Below, one piece after another: positions 45,955 through 55,235 of a stretch of DNA of 64,000 nucleotides (position 1 is the stretch's first letter; every line of letters begins with the position of its first letter). A program made the position numbers and the translations under genes. The notes beneath the pieces are model-generated. The model saw only the letters and a list, made by a program, of their open reading frames with translations. It made no database searches and was not told where the DNA came from. Source of the stretch: Streptomyces sp. S.PNR 29 (lineage in GTDB: Bacteria > Actinomycetota > Actinomycetes > Streptomycetales > Streptomycetaceae); assembly GCF_030386795.1 (NCBI RefSeq), contig NZ_JANUQM010000013.1:62001-126000 (forward strand), in the 5' to 3' direction.

Positions 45955-46923
45955 GTGACTGTGATCGCGACCGAAAGCCTGAGCAAGCGGTTCCCCCGGG
46001 TGACCGCGCTTGACCGGCTCTCCGTGGACGTCGGGCCCGGTGTGACCGGACTCGTCGGAGCCAACGGAGCCGGCAAGTCCACACTGATCAAGATCCTGCT
46101 GGGTCTGTCCCCCGCCACCGAGGGCCGCGCCGAGGTGCTCGGACTCGACGTCGCCACCAAGGGCGCCGCCATCCGGGAACGCGTCGGCTACATGCCGGAA
46201 CACGACTGCTTGCCGCCCGACGTCTCGGCCACCGAGTTCGTCGTCCACATGGCACGCATGTCCGGCCTCCCGCCCGCCGCGGCGCGCGAGCGCACCGCGG
46301 ACACGCTGCGCCACGTCGGCCTGTACGAGGAGCGCTACCGCCCCATCGGCGGCTACTCGACCGGCATGAAGCAGCGCGTGAAGCTCGCCCAGGCCCTCGT
46401 CCACGACCCGCAGCTGGTCTTCCTGGACGAGCCGACCAACGGCCTCGACCCGGTCGGACGCGACGAGATGCTCGCCCTGATCCGCCGCATCCACACCGAC
46501 TTCGGCATCTCGGTCCTGGTCACCTCCCACCTGCTGGGCGAACTGGAACGCACCTGCGACCACGTCGTCGTGATCGACGGCGGCAAGCTGCTGCGCTCCA
46601 GCTCCACCACCGACTTCACACAGACCACCACGACCCTCGCGATCGAGGTCACCGACACCGACGAGCACCCGGACGGCACCCGCGCGGTGCGCGACGCGCT
46701 GCACGCGCGCGGTGTGACCGTCGAGGACGGCAGCGGCCTGCCCGGCGCCGGCCACGTCCTGCTGCTCACCGCTCAGGGCGAGGAGACATACGACCTGGTC
46801 CGGGACGTGATCGCGGACCTCGGCCTCGGCCTGGTGCGCATGGAACAGCGCCGCCACCACATCTCGGAGGTCTTCACCAACAGCGACGCAGAGCGAAAGG
46901 AGACGGTCGGCCATGGCAGTTGA
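45955..46923 (+). CDS. ABC transporter ATP-binding protein
   Basis: 322 residues. Walker A GANGAGKST near residue 42, signature YSTGMKQRV, Walker B LVFLDEPTN. The C-terminal 100 residues are a DUF4162-like extension found in ABC-2 exporters. It energises the membrane protein encoded next (the genes overlap by 11 bp). GTG 45955 is preferred to an upstream GTG. This is the first gene of a four-gene operon with two ATPase/permease pairs. Confidence 0.93.
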   Translation: MTVIATESLSKRFPRVTALDRLSVDVGPGVTGLVGANGAGKSTLIKILLGLSPATEGRAEVLGLDVATKGAAIRERVGYMPEHDCLPPDVSATEFVVHMARMSGLPPAAARERTADTLRHVGLYEERYRPIGGYSTGMKQRVKLAQALVHDPQLVFLDEPTNGLDPVGRDEMLALIRRIHTDFGISVLVTSHLLGELERTCDHVVVIDGGKLLRSSSTTDFTQTTTTLAIEVTDTDEHPDGTRAVRDALHARGVTVEDGSGLPGAGHVLLLTAQGEETYDLVRDVIADLGLGLVRMEQRRHHISEVFTNSDAERKETVGHGS

Positions 46924-47821
46924 GCACTCCCCAGCACCGCCCTCGGGTGACCAGACCCGCATCCACGACATCGGCTACCGCACCTACGACGGCCCGCGCC
47001 TCGGCCGCGCCTACGCCCGCCGCTCGCTGTACTCGCAGTCCCTGCGCGGCGCCTACGGCCTCGGCCGCTCGGCCAAGTCCAAGGTGCTGCCGATGCTGCT
47101 GTTCGCGGTGATGTGCGTGCCCGCCGCCATCATGGTCGCGGTCGCCGTCGCCACCAAGGCGAACGACCTGCCCGTCGGCTACACACGCTACGCGATCATG
47201 ATGCAGGCCCTCATCAGCCTGTACGTCGCCTCCCAGGCACCCCAGTCCGTCTCGCGTGACCTGCGCTTCAAGACCGTACCGCTGTACTTCTCCCGGCCCA
47301 TCGAGACCGCCGACTACGTGCGCGCGAAATACGCGGCACTGGCCTCGGCGGTGTTCATCCTCACCGCCGCGCCGCTGCTGGTGCTCTACGCGGGCGCGCT
47401 GCTGGCCAAGCTCGACTTCGCCGACCAGACCGAGGGATTCGCACAAGGGCTCCTCTCCGTGGCACTGCTCTCACTGCTCTTCGCCGGCATCGGCCTGGTC
47501 ATCGCCTCGGTCACCCCGCGCCGCGGCTTCGGCATCGCCGCCGTCATCGCCGTCCTGACCATCTCCTACGGCGCGGTATCCACGCTCCAGGCCATAGCGG
47601 ACGTGCAGAACAGCTCCGGAGCCATCGCCTGGATCGGCCTGTTCTCACCCATCACCCTCATCGACGGCGTGCAGTCCGCCTTCCTCGGCGCGAACTCCGC
47701 GTTCCCCGGAGGGGTCGGCCCCACGACCGCGGAGGGCGCGGTCTACGTCCTCGTCACCCTGGGCCTGATCGCCGCCTGCTACGGCCTCCTGATGCGCCGC
47801 TACCGGAAGGTGGGACTGTGA
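46913..47821 (+). CDS. ABC-2 type permease
   Basis: 302 residues. The N-terminal 70 residues are hydrophilic, with a DIGYRTYDGPRLGR motif common in Streptomyces ABC permeases; six membrane helices follow. It pairs with the preceding ATPase. The stop overlaps the start of the next ATPase (GTGA), so all four genes are translationally coupled. The exported substrate is unknown. Confidence 0.9.
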   Translation: MAVEHSPAPPSGDQTRIHDIGYRTYDGPRLGRAYARRSLYSQSLRGAYGLGRSAKSKVLPMLLFAVMCVPAAIMVAVAVATKANDLPVGYTRYAIMMQALISLYVASQAPQSVSRDLRFKTVPLYFSRPIETADYVRAKYAALASAVFILTAAPLLVLYAGALLAKLDFADQTEGFAQGLLSVALLSLLFAGIGLVIASVTPRRGFGIAAVIAVLTISYGAVSTLQAIADVQNSSGAIAWIGLFSPITLIDGVQSAFLGANSAFPGGVGPTTAEGAVYVLVTLGLIAACYGLLMRRYRKVGL

Positions 47822-48729
47822 CCACGCTCTCCATCGACCACGTCTCCCGCTGGTTCGGCAACGTGGTCGCCGTCAATGACATCACCATGACCATCGGTCC
47901 CGGCGTCACCGGCCTCCTCGGCCCCAACGGCGCCGGAAAGTCCACCCTCATCAACATGATGGGCGGCTTCCTGGCCCCCTCCACCGGCACGGTCACCCTC
48001 GACGGACAGCCGGTGTGGCGCAACGAGCAGATCTACCGGCACATCGGCATCGTCCCCGAGCGGGAGGCGATGTACGACTTCCTCACCGGACGCGAATTCG
48101 TCCTGGCCAACGCCGAGTTGCACGGCCTGGGCGCCAAAGCGGCGCAGAAGGCGCTCGCCACCGTCGAGATGGAGTACGCGCAGGACCGGAAGATCGCCAC
48201 ATACTCCAAGGGCATGCGGCAGCGCGTGAAGATGGCGTCCGCGCTCGTCCACGAGCCGTCCCTGCTCCTGCTGGACGAGCCCTTCAACGGCATGGACCCG
48301 CGCCAGCGCATGCAGTTGATGGACCTGCTCAGGCGCATGGGCGACGAGGGACGCACGGTGCTGTTCTCGTCCCACATCCTCGAAGAGGTCGAGCAGCTCG
48401 CCTGGCACATCGAGGTCGTCGTCGCCGGACGGCACGCGGCCAGCGGTGACTTCCGCAGGATCCGCCGCCTGATGACCGACCGGCCGCACCGCTACCTGGT
48501 GCGCTCCAGCGACGACCGCGCCCTCGCGGCCGCGCTGATCGCCGACCCGTCGACGTCCGGCATCGAAGTCGATGTCGCCGAGGGTGCGCTGCGCATCCAG
48601 GCCGTCGACTTCGGCCGGTTCACGACCCTGCTTCCCCGGGTGGCCAGGGACCACGGCATCCGGCTGCTCACGGTCTCGCCGTCCGACGAGTCCCTTGAGT
48701 CCGTCTTCTCTTACCTGGTCGCGGCGTAG
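47818..48729 (+). CDS. ABC transporter ATP-binding protein
   Basis: 303 residues. Walker A GPNGAGKST near residue 39, signature YSKGMRQRV, Walker B LLLLDEPFN. It has the same domain order as the ATPase two genes upstream but is clearly divergent, suggesting an ancient duplication of the ATPase/permease pair. Confidence 0.93.
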   Translation: MTTLSIDHVSRWFGNVVAVNDITMTIGPGVTGLLGPNGAGKSTLINMMGGFLAPSTGTVTLDGQPVWRNEQIYRHIGIVPEREAMYDFLTGREFVLANAELHGLGAKAAQKALATVEMEYAQDRKIATYSKGMRQRVKMASALVHEPSLLLLDEPFNGMDPRQRMQLMDLLRRMGDEGRTVLFSSHILEEVEQLAWHIEVVVAGRHAASGDFRRIRRLMTDRPHRYLVRSSDDRALAAALIADPSTSGIEVDVAEGALRIQAVDFGRFTTLLPRVARDHGIRLLTVSPSDESLESVFSYLVAA

Positions 48730-48739
48730 GAGGCCGAAG

Positions 48740-49459
48740 ATGTACGACCCCACCGTCGCCCGGCTCACCTACCGGGCCCTGCTCGGCCGCCGCCGGGCCC
48801 TCATCCTCGGCGCGCTCCCGATGCTGCTGCTCGTGATCGCCGTGATCGTGCGCGCCCTCACCGGAGCCGACGACCAGACAGCGGCCAATGTGCTGGGCGG
48901 GTTCGCGCTCGCCACCATGGTGCCGATCATCGGCGTCATCGCCGGTACCGGAGCGATCGGCCCGGAGATCGACGACGGCTCCGTGGTGTATCTGCTGTCC
49001 AAGCCGATCAAACGACCCACGATCATCTACACCAAGCTGATCGTCGCGATCGCCGTGACGATGGTCTTCTCCGCCGTGCCGACGCTGATCGCGGGCCTGA
49101 TACTCAACGGCAACGGCCAGCAGATCGCCGTCGCCTACACGGTGGCCGCGCTGGTCGCCTCCATCGCGTACGCCGCGCTCTTCCTGCTGCTGGGCACGGT
49201 GTCCCGGCACGCGGTGGTGTTCGGGCTGGTCTACGCCCTGGTCTGGGAGGCCCTGTTCGGCAGCCTGGTGCCCGGGGCGCGCACGCTGAGCGTCCAGCAG
49301 TGGTCGCTGGCGGTGGCTCAGAAGGTCGCGGACGGGGGCCTGGTCACCTCGGACGTCGGGCTGACCACCGCGACGGTGCTGCTGGCCGCGGTCACCGTGC
49401 TCGCGACCTGGTACGCCGGGCAGAAGCTGCGGTCGCTGACGCTGGCCGGGGAGGAGTAG
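48740..49459 (+). CDS. ABC-2 type permease
   Basis: 239 residues, six helices. It starts MYDPTVARLTYRALLGRRRALILG. The ribosome site TAGGAGG lies 10 bp upstream. It is shorter than the first permease because it lacks the hydrophilic N-terminus. It is the last gene of the operon. Confidence 0.9.
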   Translation: MYDPTVARLTYRALLGRRRALILGALPMLLLVIAVIVRALTGADDQTAANVLGGFALATMVPIIGVIAGTGAIGPEIDDGSVVYLLSKPIKRPTIIYTKLIVAIAVTMVFSAVPTLIAGLILNGNGQQIAVAYTVAALVASIAYAALFLLLGTVSRHAVVFGLVYALVWEALFGSLVPGARTLSVQQWSLAVAQKVADGGLVTSDVGLTTATVLLAAVTVLATWYAGQKLRSLTLAGEE

Positions 49460-49538
49460 GCGTTACGGATCTTGACGGGGGCTTCACCCGTGTCCGGTCA
49501 CACTGGGCACAGCGGACGGACGGCTGGGAGGAACGGGG

Positions 49539-49793
49539 ATGGCAGGCGAGACGCCGCAGTACGACGGTCGCGGACAGTCCGAGTCCCGGGCGGGGGACGA
49601 CGTCTGGGACGACCTCGTCCTGGACGAGGACTTCATCCGGGCCGCCGAGACCTCCGAGCCGTCCGCGCGGGCCCGGACGCTCGCCGCACGCTGGCGCACC
49701 GAGGCGCCCGAGCCGCAGCCGTGGCGCTCCGACGAGCCGCCCGCGGGGTGGTTCTTCAGCAAGGGGCGTCGGCGCAGGTGGCGGCGGCGTTAG
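49539..49793 (+). CDS. Small conserved actinobacterial protein
   Basis: 84 residues, mostly hydrophilic. An acidic region (DDVWDDLVLDEDFIRAAETSEPSARAR, residues about 20-46) is followed by PPAGWFFSKG and a strongly basic end (RRRRWRRR). GGAGGAACGGGG precedes the start. The acidic-then-basic layout suggests nucleic acid or membrane contact; no function is known. Confidence 0.72.
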   Translation: MAGETPQYDGRGQSESRAGDDVWDDLVLDEDFIRAAETSEPSARARTLAARWRTEAPEPQPWRSDEPPAGWFFSKGRRRRWRRR

Positions 49794-50064
49794 CCGGGGA
49801 TGCGGTGCCCGGTTATTCGGTGGCGTCCGACCCGTCGTAGGGGCACAGTGGTTGTGCTCACGACGCCGGATCGAGCCGGCGCCACGTACGGGGGAGGAGT
49901 TCGGCGATGTCCATGCACGGCAGTCCGCCGAGCTCCCTGCAGGGCAGCCCGAGGCGGGTTCCGGAGTAGTCGCTACCCCTCCGTCGAGCCCGCCCCGCAC
50001 GGGGAACTGCCCGGGGCGGCCGCTTCGAGCACGTGAGCCCTGCGCTCGCGTGGGCCGCCCACCC
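49794..50064. other. Intergenic region before tRNA-Ser
   Basis: 271 bp. I see no convincing gene, repeat or terminator. The tRNA promoter must be within the last part. Confidence 0.4.
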
Positions 50065-50152
<88 letters not shown>

Positions 50153-50265
50153 CGAGACGTTGTCACTGGGACCTGGGACCTGGCCGAGTGCAGGAGGCCG
50201 AGTGCCTCCCAGGCCGTCCAGGCCCTCCAGGCCGTTCAGGTCACGGGGAGGCACCTGCCGGCGTT

Positions 50266-51081
50266 CTAGCCCAGCAACCGCTCCAACAGCACCGCGATCC
50301 CGTCCTCGTCGTTCGACGACGTCACCTCGTCCGCGACCGCCCTCAGCTCCGGGTGGGCGTTGGCCATGGCGATGCCTCGGGATGCCCAGGCGAACATGGG
50401 GATGTCGTTGGGCATGTCGCCGAAGGCGATCGTGTCGGTGGCCTTCAGTTTCAGGCGGCGTGCCGCCAGTGACAGGCCCGTCGCCTTGGAGAGGCCGAGG
50501 GGGAGGAGTTCGACGATGCCCGCGCCGGCGATGGTGACCGTGACGAAGCCGCCCGCGGCCTGCGTGGCCGCCTCGGCGAGTTCGTCGTCCGAGAGGGTCG
50601 GGTGCTGTATGTAGATCTTGTTGAGGGGCGCGCTCCACAGATCCGACGCGTCCGCGAACGGCGTCGCGGGCAGCGAGCCGTGCGCCTCGTAGCCGGGGCC
50701 GACCAGCACCTCGCCGTCCAGACCGTCACGACTCGCCGCCAGGAACAGCGGGCCGACCTCCGCCTCGATCTTGGCCAGGGCAACGCCCGCCAGCTGACGG
50801 TCCAGCGTCACCGAGGTGAGCAGGCGGTGCTCGCCGGCGTGGTACACCTGCGCGCCCTGGCCGCAGACGGCGAGACCGTCGTAGCCCAGGTCGTCGAGGA
50901 CGTGCCGGGTCCACGGGACCGCACGGCCGGTGACGACGATGTGCGCGGCGCCCGCCGCGGTGGCCGCGGCGAGTGCCTCACGGGTCCGCTGCGATACCGA
51001 GTCGTCGGAGCGCAGCAGCGTTCCGTCGAGGTCGGTCGCGATCAGTTTGTACGGGAAGCCCTGGTCAGCGGCCTCACTCAC
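50266..51081 (-). CDS. Cof-type HAD hydrolase
   Basis: 271 residues. Motif I LIATDLDGTLLRSD, motif II VVTGRAVPW, motif IV IAFGDMPNDIPMF, with a type-IIB cap between. Start GTG 51081 overlaps the serS stop by 4 bp (GTGA), so it is cotranslated with serS. A housekeeping phosphatase for sugar phosphates or nucleotides is probable. It is a paralogue of 41751-42659. Confidence 0.9.
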   Translation of the reverse strand: MSEAADQGFPYKLIATDLDGTLLRSDDSVSQRTREALAAATAAGAAHIVVTGRAVPWTRHVLDDLGYDGLAVCGQGAQVYHAGEHRLLTSVTLDRQLAGVALAKIEAEVGPLFLAASRDGLDGEVLVGPGYEAHGSLPATPFADASDLWSAPLNKIYIQHPTLSDDELAEAATQAAGGFVTVTIAGAGIVELLPLGLSKATGLSLAARRLKLKATDTIAFGDMPNDIPMFAWASRGIAMANAHPELRAVADEVTSSNDEDGIAVLLERLLG

Positions 51082-52355
51082 TTGGCCACCGGCTCCAGGA
51101 TCTCCCGGCCGCCCAGGTACGGACGCAGCACCTCCGGAACGCGCACGGAGCCGTCGGCCTGCTGGTGGTTCTCCAGGATGGCCACGATCGTGCGGGGCAC
51201 GGCGCACAGCGTGCCGTTGAGCGTGGCCAGCGGCCGCACCTGCTTGCCCTCGCGGACGCGGATCGACAGGCGGCGGGACTGGAACTCGGTGCAGTCCGAG
51301 GTCGACGTCAGCTCGCGGTACTTGCCCTGGGTCGGGATCCACGCCTCGCAGTCGAACTTGCGCGAGGCCGAGGCGCCGAGGTCAGCCGAGGCGACGTCGA
51401 TGACCCGGAACGGCAGCTCCAGCGAGGTCAGCCACTGCTTCTCCCACTCCAGCAGGCGCTGGTGCTCGGCCTGCGAGTCCTCGGGGGCGACGTACGAGAA
51501 CATCTCCACCTTGTCGAACTGGTGCACGCGGAAGATGCCCCGCGTGTCCTTGCCGTGCGAGCCGGCCTCGCGGCGGAAGCAGGGCGAGAAGCCCGCGTAG
51601 CGCAGCGGGAGCCGGTCGGCGTCGAAGATCTCGTCCATGTGGTACGCCGCCAGCGGCACCTCGGACGTGCCGACCAGGTAGAGGTCGTCGTTGCCGAGGT
51701 GGTAGACGTCCTGGGCGGCCTGGCCGAGGAAGCCGGTGCCGGCCATCGACTGGGGGCGGACCAGTGCCGGGGTCAGCATCGGCGTGAAACCGGCCGCCGT
51801 GGCCTGGGCCATCGCCGCGTTCACCAGGGCCAGCTCCAGCAGGGCGCCCACGCCGGTGAGGAAGTAGAAGCGCGAGCCGGAGACCTTCGCGCCACGCTCG
51901 ACGTCGATCGCGCCGAGGAGGGTGCCGAGCTCCAGGTGGTCCTTCGGCTCGAAGCCCTCGGCCGCGAAGTCGCGGATCGTGCCGTGCGTCTCCAGCGTGA
52001 CGAAGTCCTCCTCGCCGCCCACGGGCACGTCCGGGTGGACGAGGTTGCCGAGCTGGAGCAGCAGCTCATGGGTCTCGGCGGCGGCCGCGTCGCGCTCGGC
52101 GTCGGCGGCCTTGACGTCGGTGGCGAGCTGGCCGGCCTTCTTCAGCAGCTCGGCCTTCTCTTCCCCGGAGGCCTTCGGGATCAGCTTGCCGAGCGCCTTC
52201 TGCTCGGCGCGCAGCTCGTCGAAGCGGACGCCGGACGACCTGCGCCGCTCGTCGGCAGACAGGAGGGCGTCGACGAGCGCGACGTCCTCTCCACGGGCGC
52301 GCTGCGACGCACGCACACGGTCGGGGTCCTCACGGAGCAGGCGAAGGTCAATCAC
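51078..52355 (-). CDS. serS: Seryl-tRNA synthetase
   Basis: 425 residues, the normal length. An N-terminal coiled-coil arm (residues about 25-105) binds the long variable arm of tRNA-Ser. The class II motifs are seen as FSPCFRREAGSHG (motif 2) and FQSRRLSIR / TLNGTLCAVPR (motif 3). GTG 52355 (VIDLRLLRE) is the family start. A tRNA-Ser gene lies about 0.9 kb away. The upstream gap is full of DnaA boxes. Confidence 0.98.
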   Translation of the reverse strand: MIDLRLLREDPDRVRASQRARGEDVALVDALLSADERRRSSGVRFDELRAEQKALGKLIPKASGEEKAELLKKAGQLATDVKAADAERDAAAAETHELLLQLGNLVHPDVPVGGEEDFVTLETHGTIRDFAAEGFEPKDHLELGTLLGAIDVERGAKVSGSRFYFLTGVGALLELALVNAAMAQATAAGFTPMLTPALVRPQSMAGTGFLGQAAQDVYHLGNDDLYLVGTSEVPLAAYHMDEIFDADRLPLRYAGFSPCFRREAGSHGKDTRGIFRVHQFDKVEMFSYVAPEDSQAEHQRLLEWEKQWLTSLELPFRVIDVASADLGASASRKFDCEAWIPTQGKYRELTSTSDCTEFQSRRLSIRVREGKQVRPLATLNGTLCAVPRTIVAILENHQQADGSVRVPEVLRPYLGGREILEPVAK

Positions 52356-52903
52356 GTGGTCAAGGCTACCGGTGCGGGGTGACGCCCCACGACTCACTAT
52401 TCCGAGCCATGGCTTACGTTCCGTTATGAGCTAATTGCCCCATGTGCTCACGTGTGTCAATAAAAGGCGTCTCATTCCCTGGAACGGGTAAGGGAGAAGG
52501 CGGCCTGTTGACTCGATTTCCTTGTGGGGAGCGGGACTTGGGGCTTCGTTGTCCACAGGTGTCCACACCCCCCGGAGAGTTATCCACAGGGTGTGTGGAA
52601 GATCTGTGGACTTCGCTATTGATCACTCCGAAAGGCGCGGGTGGACTCGGGGATTCCCGGTGCGAACCACTCTTACCCGCACTTTTGAGTGGAAAGTGTT
52701 CGCTCCAAAGGGGTGACCAAAGGAAAAGAGTGGACGAAGGGTGGTGTGCGCGGCGGTGAACGGCCTTGCGCCCCGTAGGGCGATTTGTCGACTGAGTGGC
52801 GTTTCGTTGTCGACTTGTCCCCAGGTCGAGAAGCGGACTGTGGATAACTCCTGTGGATAACGAAAATCAGCAGGTAGGAAGGTAGGCCGGGCCAGACCCG
52901 GGC
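52356..52903. other. Intergenic region between serS and pheA
   Basis: 548 bp without a gene. It holds the serS promoter (reading left) and pheA's 3' end. Its main content is a dense set of DnaA-box 9-mers described separately. Confidence 0.6.
52549..52860. promoter_or_regulatory. DnaA-box cluster between serS and pheA
   Basis: Boxes on the plus strand: TTGTCCACA at 52549 (perfect), GTGTCCACA at 52559 (one mismatch), TTATCCACA at 52580 (perfect). On the minus strand: AAGTCCACA at 52605-52613 and two perfect TTATCCACA at 52839-52847 and 52852-52860. TTGTCCCCA at 52815 is a weak form. Four perfect and two near boxes in 312 bp resemble the density found at an origin or DnaA-titration locus. Confidence 0.82.
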
Positions 52904-53836
52904 CTAGAACCGACCGTCCTGGCACCGCGCCACCCAGTCCGCGGCCGCCACGAATTCCTCGTCCGACGTGCCCGGCAGCGGATCTCCCACGTCGCCCGGC
53001 TTGACGTCCGCTCGCGGGTACGACCCGAGGAACCGCACCTGGAGGCAGATCCGCTTCAGCCCCATCAGCGCTTCCGCCACCCGGCGGTCGGAGATATGGC
53101 CCTCGGCGTCGATGCAGAAGCAGTAGTTGCCGATGCCGGCGCCGGTGGGCCGGGACTGCAGCAGCATCAGGTTGATGCCCCGGGTGGCGAACTCACCGAG
53201 CAGGTCGCGCAGCCCGCCGGGGTGGTCGTCGCGCTGCCACAGCACGACGGAGGTCTTGTCCGCGCCGGTCGGCGCCGCGGGCCGGGCCGGCCGTCCCACC
53301 AGCACGAACCGCGTCTGGGCGTTCTCGGCGTCGTGGATCCCGGTCTCCAGGGGCTCCAGGCCGTACCGGGCGGCGGCGAACTCGCCGGCGAAGGCCGCGT
53401 CGTACCGGCCCTCCTGCACCAGGCGGGCGCCGTCCGCGTTCGAGGCGGCCGACTCCCAGGTGACGTCGGGGAGGTGGGTGCGCAGCCAGTTGCGCACCTG
53501 CGGTTGCGCGGCCGGGTGGGCGGTGACCGTCTTGATGTCCGTCAGCTTGGTGCCGGGACGGACCAGCAGCGCGAAGGTGATCGACAGCAGGACTTCGCGG
53601 TAGATCATCAGCGGTTCGCCCGCGACCAGCTCGTCGAGGGTGGTGGTGATACCGCCCTCGACGGAGTTCTCGATCGGTACGAACGCGGCCTCGGCCTCGC
53701 CCGCGCGGACCGCGTCGAGCGCGGACTGCACGGACACATAAGGCACCAGTTCCCGGGTGGCTGTCTCGGGAAGGGTGCGCAGGGCGACCTCCGTGAAGGT
53801 GCCCTCGGGGCCGAGATAGGCGTAGCTCGCTGGCAT
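52904..53836 (-). CDS. pheA: Prephenate dehydratase
   Basis: 310 residues, monofunctional. It starts MPASYAYLGPEGTFTEVAL. The catalytic TRF motif is in ENAQTRFVLVG near residue 175. A C-terminal ACT domain follows (residues 200-275) in which the usual ESRP of the Phe-binding site reads QSRP. It decarboxylates and dehydrates prephenate to phenylpyruvate. The HisC-like aminotransferase at 33261 could complete Phe synthesis. Confidence 0.96.
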   Translation of the reverse strand: MPASYAYLGPEGTFTEVALRTLPETATRELVPYVSVQSALDAVRAGEAEAAFVPIENSVEGGITTTLDELVAGEPLMIYREVLLSITFALLVRPGTKLTDIKTVTAHPAAQPQVRNWLRTHLPDVTWESAASNADGARLVQEGRYDAAFAGEFAAARYGLEPLETGIHDAENAQTRFVLVGRPARPAAPTGADKTSVVLWQRDDHPGGLRDLLGEFATRGINLMLLQSRPTGAGIGNYCFCIDAEGHISDRRVAEALMGLKRICLQVRFLGSYPRADVKPGDVGDPLPGTSDEEFVAAADWVARCQDGRF

Positions 53837-53898
53837 GACCTCACCCTAATGGGCCCGCGGGAACGGCATCCCCCACAAGCGCATTCACGTCGCGACTC

Positions 53899-55227
53899 TC
53901 ACCCCTCCAGCAACTTCTGACCCACGTACTCCCCTTCCGCCGCCCCGCCCGGCACGGCGAACAGACCGCTGGCCTCGTGCCGGATGAACGGCGACAGCGC
54001 GTCTCCCCGGTCCAGCTTGCGCTGCACCGGCACGAAGCCGCGCAGGGGATCGGCCTGCCAGCAGATGAACAGCAGACCGGCGTCCGGGACCCCGTCCCCG
54101 TCGAAGCCGTCGTGGTACGAGAACGGGCGGCGGAGCATGGCCGCACCGCCGTTCTGGTCGGGCCGTGTGATGCGGGCGTGCGCGTTGATCGGGACGACCA
54201 GGTTCCCGGCCTTGTCGGTCTTCTCCAGGTCCATCTCGGTCGTCTCGGTGCCCCCGGACAGCGGCGCCCCGTCGGACTTGCGGCGCCCGATGACGTTCTC
54301 CTGCTCCTTGAGGGAGAGCTTCTCCCAGGGGTCGAGGAGCATACGGATACGGCGTACGACGGCGTAGGAGCCGTTCGCCATCCACGACGGGTCGTTCCCG
54401 CCGGACTCCGGCACGAAGATCCGCTTGTCGAAATCGCCGTCCGTCGGCTTGGGATTGCGGGTGCCGTCCATCTGGCCCATCAGGTTGCGGGCCGTCATGG
54501 GGTGGGCGGTGGCGCCCGGCGAGCGGTTGAAGCCGTTCATCTGCCAGCGGATGCGGGCGGCCGAGCCGGCGTCCTTCTGGATCGCGCGCAGGGCGTGGAA
54601 GGCGACGAGGGCGTCGTTGGCGCCGATCTGCACCCACAGGTCGCCGTTGCTGCGGGACTTGTCGAGGTGGTCCGAGGAGAAGTCGGGCAGCGGGTCAAGG
54701 GAAACCGGGCGCTGCTTCTCCAGACCGGTCCGGGTGAAGAAGCTGTGGCCGAAGCCGAAGGTGATGGTCAGCGACGACGGGCCGGCGTCACGGGCCACGT
54801 CGGTGTCGTCGTGGGCCGCCGCCTCGCCCGCCATCAGCCGTCGGGCCGTCTCCGACCAGCGGCGCAGCAGCGCGGCCGCCTCCTTGCGACCGGCGCCCGC
54901 CGCCAGGTCGAAGGCGGCGAGGTGGCCGCGGGCCTGCAACGCCGTGGTGATGCCGGGCTGATGTTTCCCGTGAAACATCTCCCGGTCGGCTCCCACCGAG
55001 GCGAGCGGTGTGGCCTCGGAGGGTGCGGCGGCGTATCCCACGGCACCGCCGGCGGCACCGAGCACGAGGCCGGTCGCGCCGGCGGTGCCGAGCAGCCGCC
55101 GCCGTGACATGCCGCCCTGGAGGGGGGCGGTTGCGGAAGCGGCCCCCTTGAGGGAGGCGGCTTCGGAGGCGGCCTTCTGCCGGGTCGCCTCGGGGGTGCG
55201 GGCTTCCGGGATGGACTGGTCTGCCAT
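53899..55227 (-). CDS. dtpA: Tat-exported Dyp-type haem peroxidase
   Basis: 442 residues. A Tat signal is seen as SRRRLLGTAGATGLVLGAA, though preceded by about 40 extra residues. Dyp hallmarks are GQMDGTRNP (GXXDG) near residue 255 and the proximal His in INAHARITRP. EfeB-type. In S. lividans the orthologue DtpA is needed with Sco and ECuC for the GlxA-dependent morphological switch under copper. A degenerate parS lies in its 5' coding part, encoding MFHGKH. Confidence 0.92.
   Translation of the reverse strand: MADQSIPEARTPEATRQKAASEAASLKGAASATAPLQGGMSRRRLLGTAGATGLVLGAAGGAVGYAAAPSEATPLASVGADREMFHGKHQPGITTALQARGHLAAFDLAAGAGRKEAAALLRRWSETARRLMAGEAAAHDDTDVARDAGPSSLTITFGFGHSFFTRTGLEKQRPVSLDPLPDFSSDHLDKSRSNGDLWVQIGANDALVAFHALRAIQKDAGSAARIRWQMNGFNRSPGATAHPMTARNLMGQMDGTRNPKPTDGDFDKRIFVPESGGNDPSWMANGSYAVVRRIRMLLDPWEKLSLKEQENVIGRRKSDGAPLSGGTETTEMDLEKTDKAGNLVVPINAHARITRPDQNGGAAMLRRPFSYHDGFDGDGVPDAGLLFICWQADPLRGFVPVQRKLDRGDALSPFIRHEASGLFAVPGGAAEGEYVGQKLLEG
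54963..54976. promoter_or_regulatory. parS-like site, one mismatch, inside dtpA
   Basis: GTTTCCCGTGAAAC differs from the consensus only at position 6 and is flanked by AT on both sides (16-bp near-palindrome). It is within coding sequence, just after the Tat signal. Confidence 0.55.
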
Positions 55228-55235
55228 GGTGCGGT

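Noticed and set aside
45706..46971. Extension of the EphD-like frame to 1007 codons
   Set aside because: The added part runs antisense through the ABC ATPase gene and crosses the intergenic region; the hydrolase domain starts at 45705.
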